From the NCBI GenBank assembly GCA_964651535.1, contig CAZYYE010000002.1, positions 248,001 to 312,000 on the forward strand: 64,000 nt of DNA, read 5' to 3'. Position 1 is the stretch's first letter; every line of letters starts with the position of its first letter. Below, piece by piece: positions 7,910 to 15,488 of the stretch. Origin of the DNA: Terrimesophilobacter sp964651535. GTDB lineage: Bacteria; Actinomycetota; Actinomycetes; Actinomycetales; Microbacteriaceae. Both the position numbers and the translations under genes were made by a program. The notes under the pieces were generated by a model. The model did not search any database and was not told where the DNA came from. It was given only the letters and a program-made list of their open reading frames with translations.

Positions 7910-8098
7910 ATGTCCCAAACCCCGCAACAGTCCCTTCCGCCTTTTGGCTGGTATCCGGATCCCACTGGGCTCCCGATGCTGCGTTGGTGGACCGGATCCG
8001 CCTGGACAGACCAGTTGGAAGCACCGCGCCCGGAGATTCAACCCGCAGCAGGGTACTCAACTCAGGATCTCGGCCAGCGCGACCTGCTCGCGTCCTAA
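7910..8098 (+). CDS. Small DUF2510-domain protein
   Basis: 62 residues. Residues ~12-40 are the DUF2510 signature: GWYPDP, then LRWWTGSAWTDQ. The remainder is short and polar. DUF2510 usually occurs at the N-terminus of actinobacterial membrane proteins; here it stands alone with no membrane segment, so it is either a minimal domain protein or a remnant of a longer one. A GCAGG motif lies upstream of the ATG. Function is unknown; the domain is thought to be protein-interacting or membrane-associated. Confidence 0.7.
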   Translation: MSQTPQQSLPPFGWYPDPTGLPMLRWWTGSAWTDQLEAPRPEIQPAAGYSTQDLGQRDLLAS

Positions 8099-8144
8099 AG
8101 GATAGTCGGCGTCCTGCGCACGTAGTTCTGGCCTGGTGGAGCGT

Positions 8145-8792
8145 TCAGCGTTGCAACCAGGCCAGAACCGCGAGCACTCGCCTGTGGTCGCTGCCCGAAT
8201 CGTCGAGCCCCAGCTTCGTGAAAATCGCGGTGACATTCTTTTCGACTGCGCCGGTGCCGATGAACAGAGTTCGTGAGATAGCGGCGTTCGTTCGACCTTG
8301 CGCCATGAGTGTGAGCACCTCGCGCTCCCGTGCCGTGAGCGACTCGAGCGGGTCGTGCTGCCGGCCGAGCAGCTGGGCGACCACCTCGGGATCAAGCACC
8401 GTGCCGCCGGACGCGATGCGTTCGACGGCGTCCTGGAGCTCGTCGAGGGATGCAACACGGTCCTTCAGCAGGTAGCCAACCCCACCGGTGCCGTCGGCGA
8501 GCAACTCGCGCGCATAGGCCACTTCGACGTACTGGGACAACAGCAGGATGCCGACCTCGGGCAGGATGTGCCTGGCGCGGATCGCGGCGCGCACGCCTTC
8601 GTCGCGGAAGGTGGGAGGCATCCGAACGTCGAGCACGAGGAGGTCCGGTGCCAGATCGGTGAGCGCCTCGAGCATGCTGTCGCCGTCGCCGAACGATCCG
8701 ACGACCTCGACTCCAGCCTCCTTGAGCACGCGGACGAGCCCTTCGCGCAGGAGCACGGAATCATCCGTTACCACCACGCGAAGGGCCGCCAT
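8145..8792 (-). CDS. NarL/LuxR-type response regulator
   Basis: 215 residues. The N-terminal receiver domain has the acidic pair DD near residues 10-11, the phospho-acceptor Asp in LLVLDVRMP (about residue 55) and the switch Lys in YLLKDR (about 109). The C-terminal LuxR-type helix-turn-helix (about 150-210) has LTAREREVLTLMAQGRTN. It is a DNA-binding partner of the histidine kinase encoded 34 bases upstream on the same strand. Target genes are not evident. Confidence 0.93.
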   Translation of the reverse strand: MAALRVVVTDDSVLLREGLVRVLKEAGVEVVGSFGDGDSMLEALTDLAPDLLVLDVRMPPTFRDEGVRAAIRARHILPEVGILLLSQYVEVAYARELLADGTGGVGYLLKDRVASLDELQDAVERIASGGTVLDPEVVAQLLGRQHDPLESLTAREREVLTLMAQGRTNAAISRTLFIGTGAVEKNVTAIFTKLGLDDSGSDHRRVLAVLAWLQR

Positions 8793-8826
8793 GCACTCCA
8801 GAGTAGTCAGGGTGAGCGGGTCAGGG

Positions 8827-10209
8827 TCAGTACGTCACAGGCAGATGGCCGGTGGCAGTGGTTGGACCGCCAACCGGGCTGTCCAGCTCGAGCGTGCCGC
8901 CGAGTCCCCTCAGGCGCTCATCGAGCCCGGCGAGACCGTGGCCCTCCGTCGCGGCCGCGCCGCCATGGCCATCGTCCGTCACGACCACGTCAAGCCACCA
9001 ACTGTCCTGCTCGGGGATTCTCCGCATCGCAACGGCAACTCTGATCTCGGTTGCACCCGAGTGCTTCGTGGCATTCGCGACGAGTTCGCTCGCCACGAAG
9101 TAGGCGTTCCGCTCGATCTCCTGTGGCAGCGTGAGGTCGGCATCGAGCGCATTGGTCACTGTCACGGTCACGCTGCTTCGTGCGGCAAGCGACTCCAGGG
9201 CGGCAATGAGGCCGCGATCCAGCAGAATCGGCGGAGCAAATCCGCGGGACAGCGCGCGCAGCTCCTCCAGTGCCTCGTGAGAGCGTAAGGTCGCCTCCTC
9301 GATGAGCGCCCTGGCAGCATCCGGGTCCGTGTCGAGCTGTCGCTCGGCTGCAGCGAGATCCATTTGCAGTCGGACCAGCCGCTGCTGAGGGCCATCGTGG
9401 ATGTCCCGTTCGAGCCTACGCAGCGAGTGGCCCTCCGCCGAGATCGCGGCGCCCCTGGATGCGCTCAGATTCGACACTTCACGACGAAGGGCGTCCGAAT
9501 GGAACGGCCCCAGAACGCCACTCGCGATCGAGTGGTGAAGCAACACCAGCCCGCGCGTGACGAACGGAAGCGTCGCGAGGAACACGATGCCGAGCACGAG
9601 TTGGGCGACGTTGTCGAGTGCACTCCAATCGATTCCGCTCGCGGCCCAGTCGACGGATCGATCACCGAAGACCTGGTAGAGCCAGCGGGAAAGGAACCAC
9701 GAGTTGGTGCCGTCGGGGGTGAACCGGTCCCAGAACCAATAGGTCGCGCCGCCGAGCCCGACCGCAATCCAGGTAATGGTGATCGTCCAGGTGATGAGCG
9801 AGATGGCGAAATTGATGACCGTGGTGTGTAGGGCATACAGCCAGTAGTGACCGCTGCCGAACAGGGTGCGTGCCCAACCCCAGAATCCCGGCTCCCGCGG
9901 CCACTCGGGTCGGTCGATCCGCGGCCGACCCGCCCACCCGAGGCGCACGAGTTCGAGAGTTCCAAACCCTCGGCCGACGTAGAGAAGGGCGGCGAGGAAA
10001 AATACGCCAAGAATGAACGTGATGATGGTTCCCGCGCCCGCGCTGAGCAGGGATACCGACACGGAGAACCCCGCCACGGCGATGGGCAACGAGAGAAGAA
10101 GGAACCCCAATTCTCGCGGGACGCCGCGCCACAGGCGGAGGTAAAGATTGCCTTTCATGTTCTCCAGAGTGGCAGAAGCGGGGTGGTTGTCGATGGTTGT
10201 TGTTGTCAT
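8827..10209 (-). CDS. Sensor histidine kinase (HisKA_3 type) with membrane sensor domain
   Basis: About 460 residues from the preferred ATG at 10209 (GGTGAGG upstream); an in-frame start at 10260 would add 17 residues. Four to five membrane segments lie in the N-terminal half, forming an actinobacterial 'putative sensor' domain. The dimerisation helix follows, with the phospho-acceptor His in ERDIHDGPQQRL, and then an HATPase_c domain with N-box (ELVANATKHS) and G-boxes (DDGHGG, GHGLAGLDERL). It phosphorylates the response regulator encoded immediately downstream. The stimulus is unknown; membrane or envelope stress is typical of this architecture. Confidence 0.92.
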   Translation of the reverse strand: MTTTTIDNHPASATLENMKGNLYLRLWRGVPRELGFLLLSLPIAVAGFSVSVSLLSAGAGTIITFILGVFFLAALLYVGRGFGTLELVRLGWAGRPRIDRPEWPREPGFWGWARTLFGSGHYWLYALHTTVINFAISLITWTITITWIAVGLGGATYWFWDRFTPDGTNSWFLSRWLYQVFGDRSVDWAASGIDWSALDNVAQLVLGIVFLATLPFVTRGLVLLHHSIASGVLGPFHSDALRREVSNLSASRGAAISAEGHSLRRLERDIHDGPQQRLVRLQMDLAAAERQLDTDPDAARALIEEATLRSHEALEELRALSRGFAPPILLDRGLIAALESLAARSSVTVTVTNALDADLTLPQEIERNAYFVASELVANATKHSGATEIRVAVAMRRIPEQDSWWLDVVVTDDGHGGAAATEGHGLAGLDERLRGLGGTLELDSPVGGPTTATGHLPVTY

Positions 10210-10292
10210 GCATCCAGCCTCACCATTGCGGATCGACAGCGACATCCGGCCAGCGCCCAAAGTGACGGTGGGGTTATCCCCCGCTGGTTCGA

Positions 10293-11738
10293 TCAGAGGG
10301 TTCGGTGTGTCGGATGGCCACCGAGCAATGTCAGCGACACCGGCATGGTGCGCAGTTCATCCCCAGAGCATGTGTTCGGATCGTGGTCGATCGCGATGAG
10401 ATCAGCCACCTGACCAACTTCGACGCGGGAATGCGTGGATGCGGAAAGCGCCTCGTCCACCGTGATGGTCTGCTCCGGATGCCACGGCTCGCGACCATCT
10501 CGCGACCTCGACACTGCGGCGCTGATCGTGACCCATGGGTCCAGCGGCGACACCGGCGCATCCGAACCGAGAAGCAATTCGGCGCCCGCGTCAATCAGGG
10601 TACGCAGCGCGAAGGAGCGATCGGTGCGACCGTCCCAGTAGTGTTCGGCAATATCGCGGTCATCCATGGCGTGCTCCGGCTGCACGCTCGCCGCCACCCC
10701 GAGCGCTGCGAAGCGGGGGAAGTCCTCCGGGCGAAGCAACTGGGCGTGTTCGATGCGTCCGTGGCATCCGACGATCTCGAACGCATCCAGCGCGAGCCGG
10801 TTCGCGTCGTCGCCGATTGCGTGGACAGCCGGGTGGATGCCGGCGGCCCACGCCGTGCGCAGGAGCGGGACGAGCTGCTCGGTGGGCACCGTGAGTAGCC
10901 CGCGCTCCCCCGTCCCTGGGTAGTTTTCGACGCAGAACGCAGTGCGCGTGTTGAGGGACCCGTCGGTGAGGATCTTGAACGGGCCGACCGTGAGCAGCCC
11001 TCCGGAGCCTTCGATCACGTCACCCGTGCTGTGCCCGGCGGCGACGGCCGCATCGAGGTGGTCGGTATAGATTCCCGCCTGGACACGCAGCGCATCGAAC
11101 CCGGCGGCAAAGCGCCGCCGCCAACTCGTGAGATTGTCGGCCATCTCGTAGTCGACGACTCCGACGACTCCGCGTGACGCGGCCGCGCTGGCAGCCTCTG
11201 CCACCCACTCGTCGAGAGTTGCGTCGGGCACCTGACCGAGTCGTCCGACCACTTCGAAGCAATCATCTTCGAGCAACACACCCGTTGGGTGCCCCGCGTG
11301 ACCGTACATCTCGAGCGCGGGAGTATTGAGCCAGCAGCAGTGGAGATCGCCGCTGATGAGCACGGCGGGCATCCCCGGCACTGCGGCATCCAGGAGGTCG
11401 ACCGTTGGCGTGTCCGGCCACAGTCCGTCACGGAAACCGTGTCCGATGACGGGCTGGCCCTCCGCAATCCGGATGCGTGACAGGTTGTCCGCCATCGTTC
11501 GGGCGGCGTGTGCCGCGGACGCCGCCGCGGACAAGTCGATTCGGCGCACCGCGAGCGCGTGCTGGTTGGCGTGCACATGGTGATCCCACAGCCCAGGCAG
11601 CAACCACCGGCCGTCAATGTCGATGGGCTCCCCCGCAACCGGCGTGCTGTCGGACGGCGAAATCGACGCGATCCGCCCGCCGGAAATCGTCACGTCGACA
11701 ATCGTGTCGCCCACGCGCGCGTTGGCGATGGTCGTCAC
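10293..11738 (-). CDS. YtcJ-like amidohydrolase (Amidohydro_3)
   Basis: 481 residues. A metal-dependent hydrolase with the HxH motif in GLWDHHVHANQHA (about residues 50-60) and later metal-ligand regions around HAIGD and GSDAPVSPLDPW in the TIM barrel. The substrate is not predictable; this family includes exoenzyme regulatory-type and N-substituted formamide deformylase-like proteins. It starts with GTG, overlapping the TGA of the PaiB-like gene by 3 bases, so the two are translationally coupled. Confidence 0.88.
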   Translation of the reverse strand: MTTIANARVGDTIVDVTISGGRIASISPSDSTPVAGEPIDIDGRWLLPGLWDHHVHANQHALAVRRIDLSAAASAAHAARTMADNLSRIRIAEGQPVIGHGFRDGLWPDTPTVDLLDAAVPGMPAVLISGDLHCCWLNTPALEMYGHAGHPTGVLLEDDCFEVVGRLGQVPDATLDEWVAEAASAAASRGVVGVVDYEMADNLTSWRRRFAAGFDALRVQAGIYTDHLDAAVAAGHSTGDVIEGSGGLLTVGPFKILTDGSLNTRTAFCVENYPGTGERGLLTVPTEQLVPLLRTAWAAGIHPAVHAIGDDANRLALDAFEIVGCHGRIEHAQLLRPEDFPRFAALGVAASVQPEHAMDDRDIAEHYWDGRTDRSFALRTLIDAGAELLLGSDAPVSPLDPWVTISAAVSRSRDGREPWHPEQTITVDEALSASTHSRVEVGQVADLIAIDHDPNTCSGDELRTMPVSLTLLGGHPTHRTL

Positions 11739-12355
11739 AGCGATGCACCGTTCACGCGGCGCATGTCGTCGGCGAGTTGCGGATGCGCATAATTCGCACC
11801 GTGGTCGAGTTCCTCGACGATCGTGCGTTTGATCTCCTCAGGCTTGTCCTGGCTGAGCTTCAATCGAGCCTCGAAGCGCGAAACCACGATGCGAAAACCG
11901 ACCGTTCCGTCGAAAATGCTGCGGCCATACTCCTCGTTGTCTTTCAGGAGATTCGGATGCGGCATCCGGCCCTCGAAGTGCTCGACGAGTTCGTCCAGAA
12001 CGCGCCAATTCTCGTCATCGCTCAGGATCTCCGGCACGCCGTACAGGTGCGCCGTCGAGTGGTTCCAGGTGGGAACAGCGGGGATGTCGCCGTACCAACC
12101 GGGGGAAATGTAACCGTGGGCGCCCTGGATGATGACGAGCACCTCGGACGTGCCCAGCTCGAGAGACCGGTCGTCCGGTTTGCCGACGTGGCTGACGATG
12201 CTGATGTCGTCGCGGCCCTCTTCGAGCATTACGGGATAGTGTGCCGCCACGAGCCCTTTCGCGGTGTTCGCGACGATGGTCGCCCACGGATTTTCCCGAA
12301 TGAGTTTCCTCACTTCGTCGGGGTCTTTCGTCACGTAGTGGGGAGTGCGTCTCAT
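11735..12355 (-). CDS. PaiB-family FMN-binding split-barrel protein
   Basis: 206 residues, the usual family length. The N-terminus MRRTPHYVTKDPDEVRKLI and the motifs HVGKPDD, GAHGYISPGWYG and VPTWNHSTAHLYG are characteristic of the PaiB/FMN-binding negative transcriptional regulator family. Named after the Bacillus gene linked to sporulation and protease repression, but members are split-barrel flavoproteins with uncertain roles. It is upstream of, and overlaps, the amidohydrolase gene; it may share a transcript with the glycosylase and rpiB genes further upstream (36-base spacer). Confidence 0.9.
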   Translation of the reverse strand: MRRTPHYVTKDPDEVRKLIRENPWATIVANTAKGLVAAHYPVMLEEGRDDISIVSHVGKPDDRSLELGTSEVLVIIQGAHGYISPGWYGDIPAVPTWNHSTAHLYGVPEILSDDENWRVLDELVEHFEGRMPHPNLLKDNEEYGRSIFDGTVGFRIVVSRFEARLKLSQDKPEEIKRTIVEELDHGANYAHPQLADDMRRVNGASL

Positions 12356-12391
12356 GGGCTCAAGCTTGCCACGATTGGGAAGCCGATCCCG

Positions 12392-13507
12392 CTACGCCTG
12401 GCAGCGCGGGCACCAGTACAGCTTGCGCGCCGCAGCGACCTCCAGCACGATGTTCGTCCCGCACGTTCGGCACGGTAGTCCAGCCCGGCGATATACCCAG
12501 TGCCGGTCGTCGCGGCTCGCAAGCGCCTTCGCGTACTCCTCCTCCGAGAGGTCGTCCATCGTGAGCATCTGTCCGGTCTGCACGCCGATGTGCAACAAGT
12601 GCGACCAGTCCTTCCAGAGCGCGCGCACGACTTCCTCGGGGAGGTTCTTGCCAGGCGTGTGCGGATTCAGCCTCGCGCGGTAGAGCAACTCCGCGCGATA
12701 GACGTTCCCGATGCCGCTCACCACGGACTGGTCCATGAGCAGAAGGCCGATGCGCGTCGGCTTGCGTCGGATGACGTCGACGAACCGATCCTCGGCTGCC
12801 TTGCTGTCGTCCACGAGCGGATCCGGCCCGAGCCTCGCGATGACCGCGGCGACCTCCTCGGGTTCGAGCACTTCGCACGCGGTCGGCCCGCGAAGGTCGG
12901 CCACGGCGGTGTCGGTGAGGAGCCGGACGCGCACCTGGCCGATCGGCTCAGGCGGAAACGTCTCGAGGGCTTGCTCGGTCTCCTGCTCGGACATCCTCAG
13001 GCGGGTGCGACGCGGTGCGCCGATCGAGTGGAGGGAGTCTTCGTGCTCGCCGACGACGGTGTCCTTACCGCTCCCTGAGGAGTCGGCGCCCGTAGTTTCG
13101 CTCCCTGAGGAGGCCGAAGGCCGTCTCGAAGGGAGCGTACTAGGTAACTCCCTTCGAGACGCTGGCTTTGCCAGCTCCTCAGGGAGCGGGATTCCGCGCA
13201 TGCCGGTTTGCCCCATGCGGCCGCTGGCGGATGCTGTGGTCGCGTCCGCGGTGATGTCGCCCGCGAAATCCCACGCACCGTAGATGCCGAGGTGCACGCG
13301 CAACCAGAGTCGCGGCGCGTCCTCGTCGGCCGCAAACTCGAGGAACAGCTGCTTGCCGACGGCCTGGGAGTCCGTCATGAGGAGCCCGTCGAGACGCGAT
13401 GCGCCGTGAGCGAATCGACCCTGCGGCGAACTCACGGCGACCCGGTGCCCTACGAAATTCAGAGCGAACTGCCGTGCGATGCGATGAACGGAGTGACCTT
13501 CTGGCAC
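12392..13507 (-). CDS. nei: Fpg/Nei-family DNA glycosylase with inserted repeat
   Basis: 371 residues from a GTG start one base after the rpiB stop. The mature N-terminus P-E-G-H-S supplies the catalytic Pro1/Glu2 of endonuclease VIII-type glycosylases, which excise oxidised bases and nick abasic sites. The H2TH region is near GIGNVYRAELLYRA, and the C-terminal zinc finger has CRTCG and WCPRCQ. The family is usually about 260-300 residues. The excess comes from a low-complexity Ser/Thr/Pro/Arg insert (about residues 105-160) encoded by a palindromic repeat in frame. Catalytic and DNA-binding motifs flank the insert and look intact, so the enzyme may still work. Confidence 0.93.
   Translation of the reverse strand: MPEGHSVHRIARQFALNFVGHRVAVSSPQGRFAHGASRLDGLLMTDSQAVGKQLFLEFAADEDAPRLWLRVHLGIYGAWDFAGDITADATTASASGRMGQTGMRGIPLPEELAKPASRRELPSTLPSRRPSASSGSETTGADSSGSGKDTVVGEHEDSLHSIGAPRRTRLRMSEQETEQALETFPPEPIGQVRVRLLTDTAVADLRGPTACEVLEPEEVAAVIARLGPDPLVDDSKAAEDRFVDVIRRKPTRIGLLLMDQSVVSGIGNVYRAELLYRARLNPHTPGKNLPEEVVRALWKDWSHLLHIGVQTGQMLTMDDLSEEEYAKALASRDDRHWVYRRAGLPCRTCGTNIVLEVAAARKLYWCPRCQA
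13069..13188. repeat. Palindromic REP-like element inside nei
   Basis: Bases 13099-13188 form a long imperfect palindrome: outer arms CGCTCCCTGAGGAG and CTCCTCAGGGAGCG, inner arms CGTCTCGAAGGGAG and CTCCCTTCGAGACG around a 12-base centre. A partial extra arm copy lies at 13069-13082. This arrangement resembles dispersed intergenic repeats I associate with Microbacteriaceae genomes. Here it is kept in frame inside a gene. Confidence 0.8.
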
Positions 13508-13508
13508 C

Positions 13509-13994
13509 TCAGTCGACCTGCTTGCCCGCGATCGCGCCGGTGTCCTCGTACTCGAGCAACTGGGCGATGCGGCGCGCGTGACGCTCCGCACCGGAGAACG
13601 GGGTGGCGATGAAGGTGTCGATGAAGAGGATCGCCTCCTCCACCGTGTGCTGGCGGGCGCCGATCGAGATCACGTTCGCGTCGTTGTGTTCGCGCGCGAG
13701 CTGTGCGGTCGGCACGCTCCACACGAGCGCTGCCCGGGCGCCACGCACCTTGTTCGCGGCCATTTGTTCGCCGTTGCCAGAACCGCCGAACACGACGCCG
13801 AGGGCTGCGACCCCCGCCTGCTGGTCTGCCACAACGCCGATTGCCGCGTTGATGCAAAACGACGGGTAGTCATCCAGCTCGTCGTACTCCGCGGGTCCGT
13901 GGTCTATGACGTCGTGGCCCGCCGAACGCAGATGTTCCTGAAGCGCGCGGCTGAAATCGAGTCCGGCATGGTCGGTCGCGATGTGGATGCGCAT
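13509..13994 (-). CDS. rpiB: Ribose-5-phosphate isomerase B
   Basis: 161 residues, full length for RpiB/LacAB. It interconverts ribose-5-phosphate and ribulose-5-phosphate in the pentose phosphate pathway. N-terminal ATDHAG and the phosphate-binding GGSGNGEQ are visible; the latter carries the Glu used as base in actinobacterial RpiB in place of the Cys of the E. coli enzyme. HNDANVISIGAR marks the C-terminal part. The TGA stop is followed after one base by the GTG start of nei, suggesting translational coupling. Confidence 0.95.
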   Translation of the reverse strand: MRIHIATDHAGLDFSRALQEHLRSAGHDVIDHGPAEYDELDDYPSFCINAAIGVVADQQAGVAALGVVFGGSGNGEQMAANKVRGARAALVWSVPTAQLAREHNDANVISIGARQHTVEEAILFIDTFIATPFSGAERHARRIAQLLEYEDTGAIAGKQVD

Positions 13995-14094
13995 GCCCCC
14001 ATTCTACGAAGACTCCCAGCGGGCAGGTCTGGCCTTTGAGCGGCGACGGGAGCACACTGGAAGGAGCGTTCCTCGTTAGGTAGGGAGGCCGGCG

Positions 14095-14853
14095 ATGACG
14101 ACACGCACTCACGATGATCCCCTGATCGTGCCGGTTCTGTCGGCGGGAAAGCATCGAACGCCGCGCAGCGGAGGATGCTTCATGGAGTTCGCCTCCTACC
14201 TCGCCGGCGAGCGCTGGAGCGATCACCCGGCATGCACGCATCCGGCTCTCGCGTTTCTGGCCCGCATGACCAACGATTGCACCTCGGACCGAAACCGGTC
14301 GCTGCTGGCCGAACTCATCCCCTCGGTGATCGGGTTGAACGGCGATGACCCGCGCGTGGAGTTGCTCATTGCGTTGCGCGTGGCGATAGCCGCGCTGCCG
14401 ATCGCGAGCGAGGAGCGGCAGCGCGCCCTCGCGGTGGGCATCCTGTCGTGCGAACGGCAATTGTCCCGACTCGGATACCCTCCGGGACCGGAACTGCGCG
14501 AGCGCATGCACGCCGCGTTCGACAGCGCGCCGCTCGCGGGCAGTTGGGCGCGGGATTTCGTGGCCGGGAACACTGTGCCTTCGCGCGATCGCGCAATCTC
14601 GCGGATGGCCGAGTCCGTCATCCGGATCGGCGTGCTGGGGATCGCCCAGGCGTGCACGCCCGGCGCAGATGCGAGGCTGCGCGATGTGCTTCGCGACGCC
14701 ATCGCAGACTGCGCAGTGCTCTTGGGGTCAGGCTCAGTCGAAGATGGGGTCGCGCGTGCGGGTGCGTTTGATCTCGAAGAAGCCGTCGTAGCTCGCGGCC
14801 GCAACAACGCCATCCCACAGGGCGACGGCCTGCTCGCCCTTCGGCGCGGGTGA
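14095..14853 (+). CDS. Conserved hypothetical protein with antisense-overlapping C-terminus
   Basis: 252 residues, with GGGAGG upstream of the ATG. A motif RSGGCFMEFASYLAGERWSD near the N-terminus, followed by HPALAFLARMTNDCTSD, looks like a conserved soluble helical protein seen in Microbacteriaceae; no function is known to me. The last ~40 codons run antisense into the nitroreductase-like gene (14734-14853). That tail has low complexity and may be a read-through extension after loss of an earlier stop. No membrane segments. Confidence 0.7.
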   Translation: MTTRTHDDPLIVPVLSAGKHRTPRSGGCFMEFASYLAGERWSDHPACTHPALAFLARMTNDCTSDRNRSLLAELIPSVIGLNGDDPRVELLIALRVAIAALPIASEERQRALAVGILSCERQLSRLGYPPGPELRERMHAAFDSAPLAGSWARDFVAGNTVPSRDRAISRMAESVIRIGVLGIAQACTPGADARLRDVLRDAIADCAVLLGSGSVEDGVARAGAFDLEEAVVARGRNNAIPQGDGLLALRRG

Positions 14854-15363
14854 TATCACCGGGCCGAAGAACGCGGTGCCGTTCACCGCGATGACGGGAG
14901 TGCCGACATCCTGGCCGACCCGGTTGATTCCGTCGAAATGGCTCTCGCGCATCTGCTCGTCGTACTCGTCGCTGTCCGCATACTTCAGGTACTCGGCCGG
15001 CAGTCCCAAGTCGGCGAGTGCCGCAGGAATGACGTCGTCGGGGTCCTTCGACCCTCCGAGATGGATGCGGGCCCCGAGAGCGTCGTAGAGAGGCTTCACC
15101 ATCTCCTGGCCCTCGAGTTCGTGGACGGCAGCAACGAGACGCGTGTAGCGGAGAGCTCGAGGGAAGAACGCGCGGTAGTCGTCGGACACGTCCTTGTCTT
15201 CGTTGAGCACGGCGAGGCTCATGACATGCCACGACACGTCGAGGTTCCGATACCGTGCCACTTCGCCTACCCAACGGCTCGTCATCCACGCCCACGGGCA
15301 GGATGGGTCGAACCAGAAGTCGACGGAAGTGGGCGCGGAGGTATCAGGAGAGTTTGCAGGCAT
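14734..15363 (-). CDS. Rv2466c-like mycothiol-dependent nitroreductase/DsbA-fold protein
   Basis: 209 residues from the ATG at 15363. A DsbA-type thioredoxin fold with active site DPSCPWAW: the first Cys is present and the second position is Ala, where Mycobacterium Rv2466c has CPWC. Other family marks are SRWVGEVARYR, HVMSLAVLNE, GTPVIAVNGTAFFGPV and the C-terminal FFEIKRTRT. A monothiol active site still allows a mixed disulfide with mycothiol. Cytoplasmic; no signal peptide. Its 3' end overlaps the convergent hypothetical gene by 120 bases. Confidence 0.88.
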   Translation of the reverse strand: MPANSPDTSAPTSVDFWFDPSCPWAWMTSRWVGEVARYRNLDVSWHVMSLAVLNEDKDVSDDYRAFFPRALRYTRLVAAVHELEGQEMVKPLYDALGARIHLGGSKDPDDVIPAALADLGLPAEYLKYADSDEYDEQMRESHFDGINRVGQDVGTPVIAVNGTAFFGPVISPAPKGEQAVALWDGVVAAASYDGFFEIKRTRTRDPIFD

Positions 15364-15488
15364 GCTTTCACGATACGTGGGGCCGTCGATTCCTGCTGAC
15401 CTCACAGTTCAGCGCTACTAGGCTGGATACACCTCACTGGGCGCATCCGCCCAGCACACACTCGTTGATCCCCACGAAGGAGACTGCT

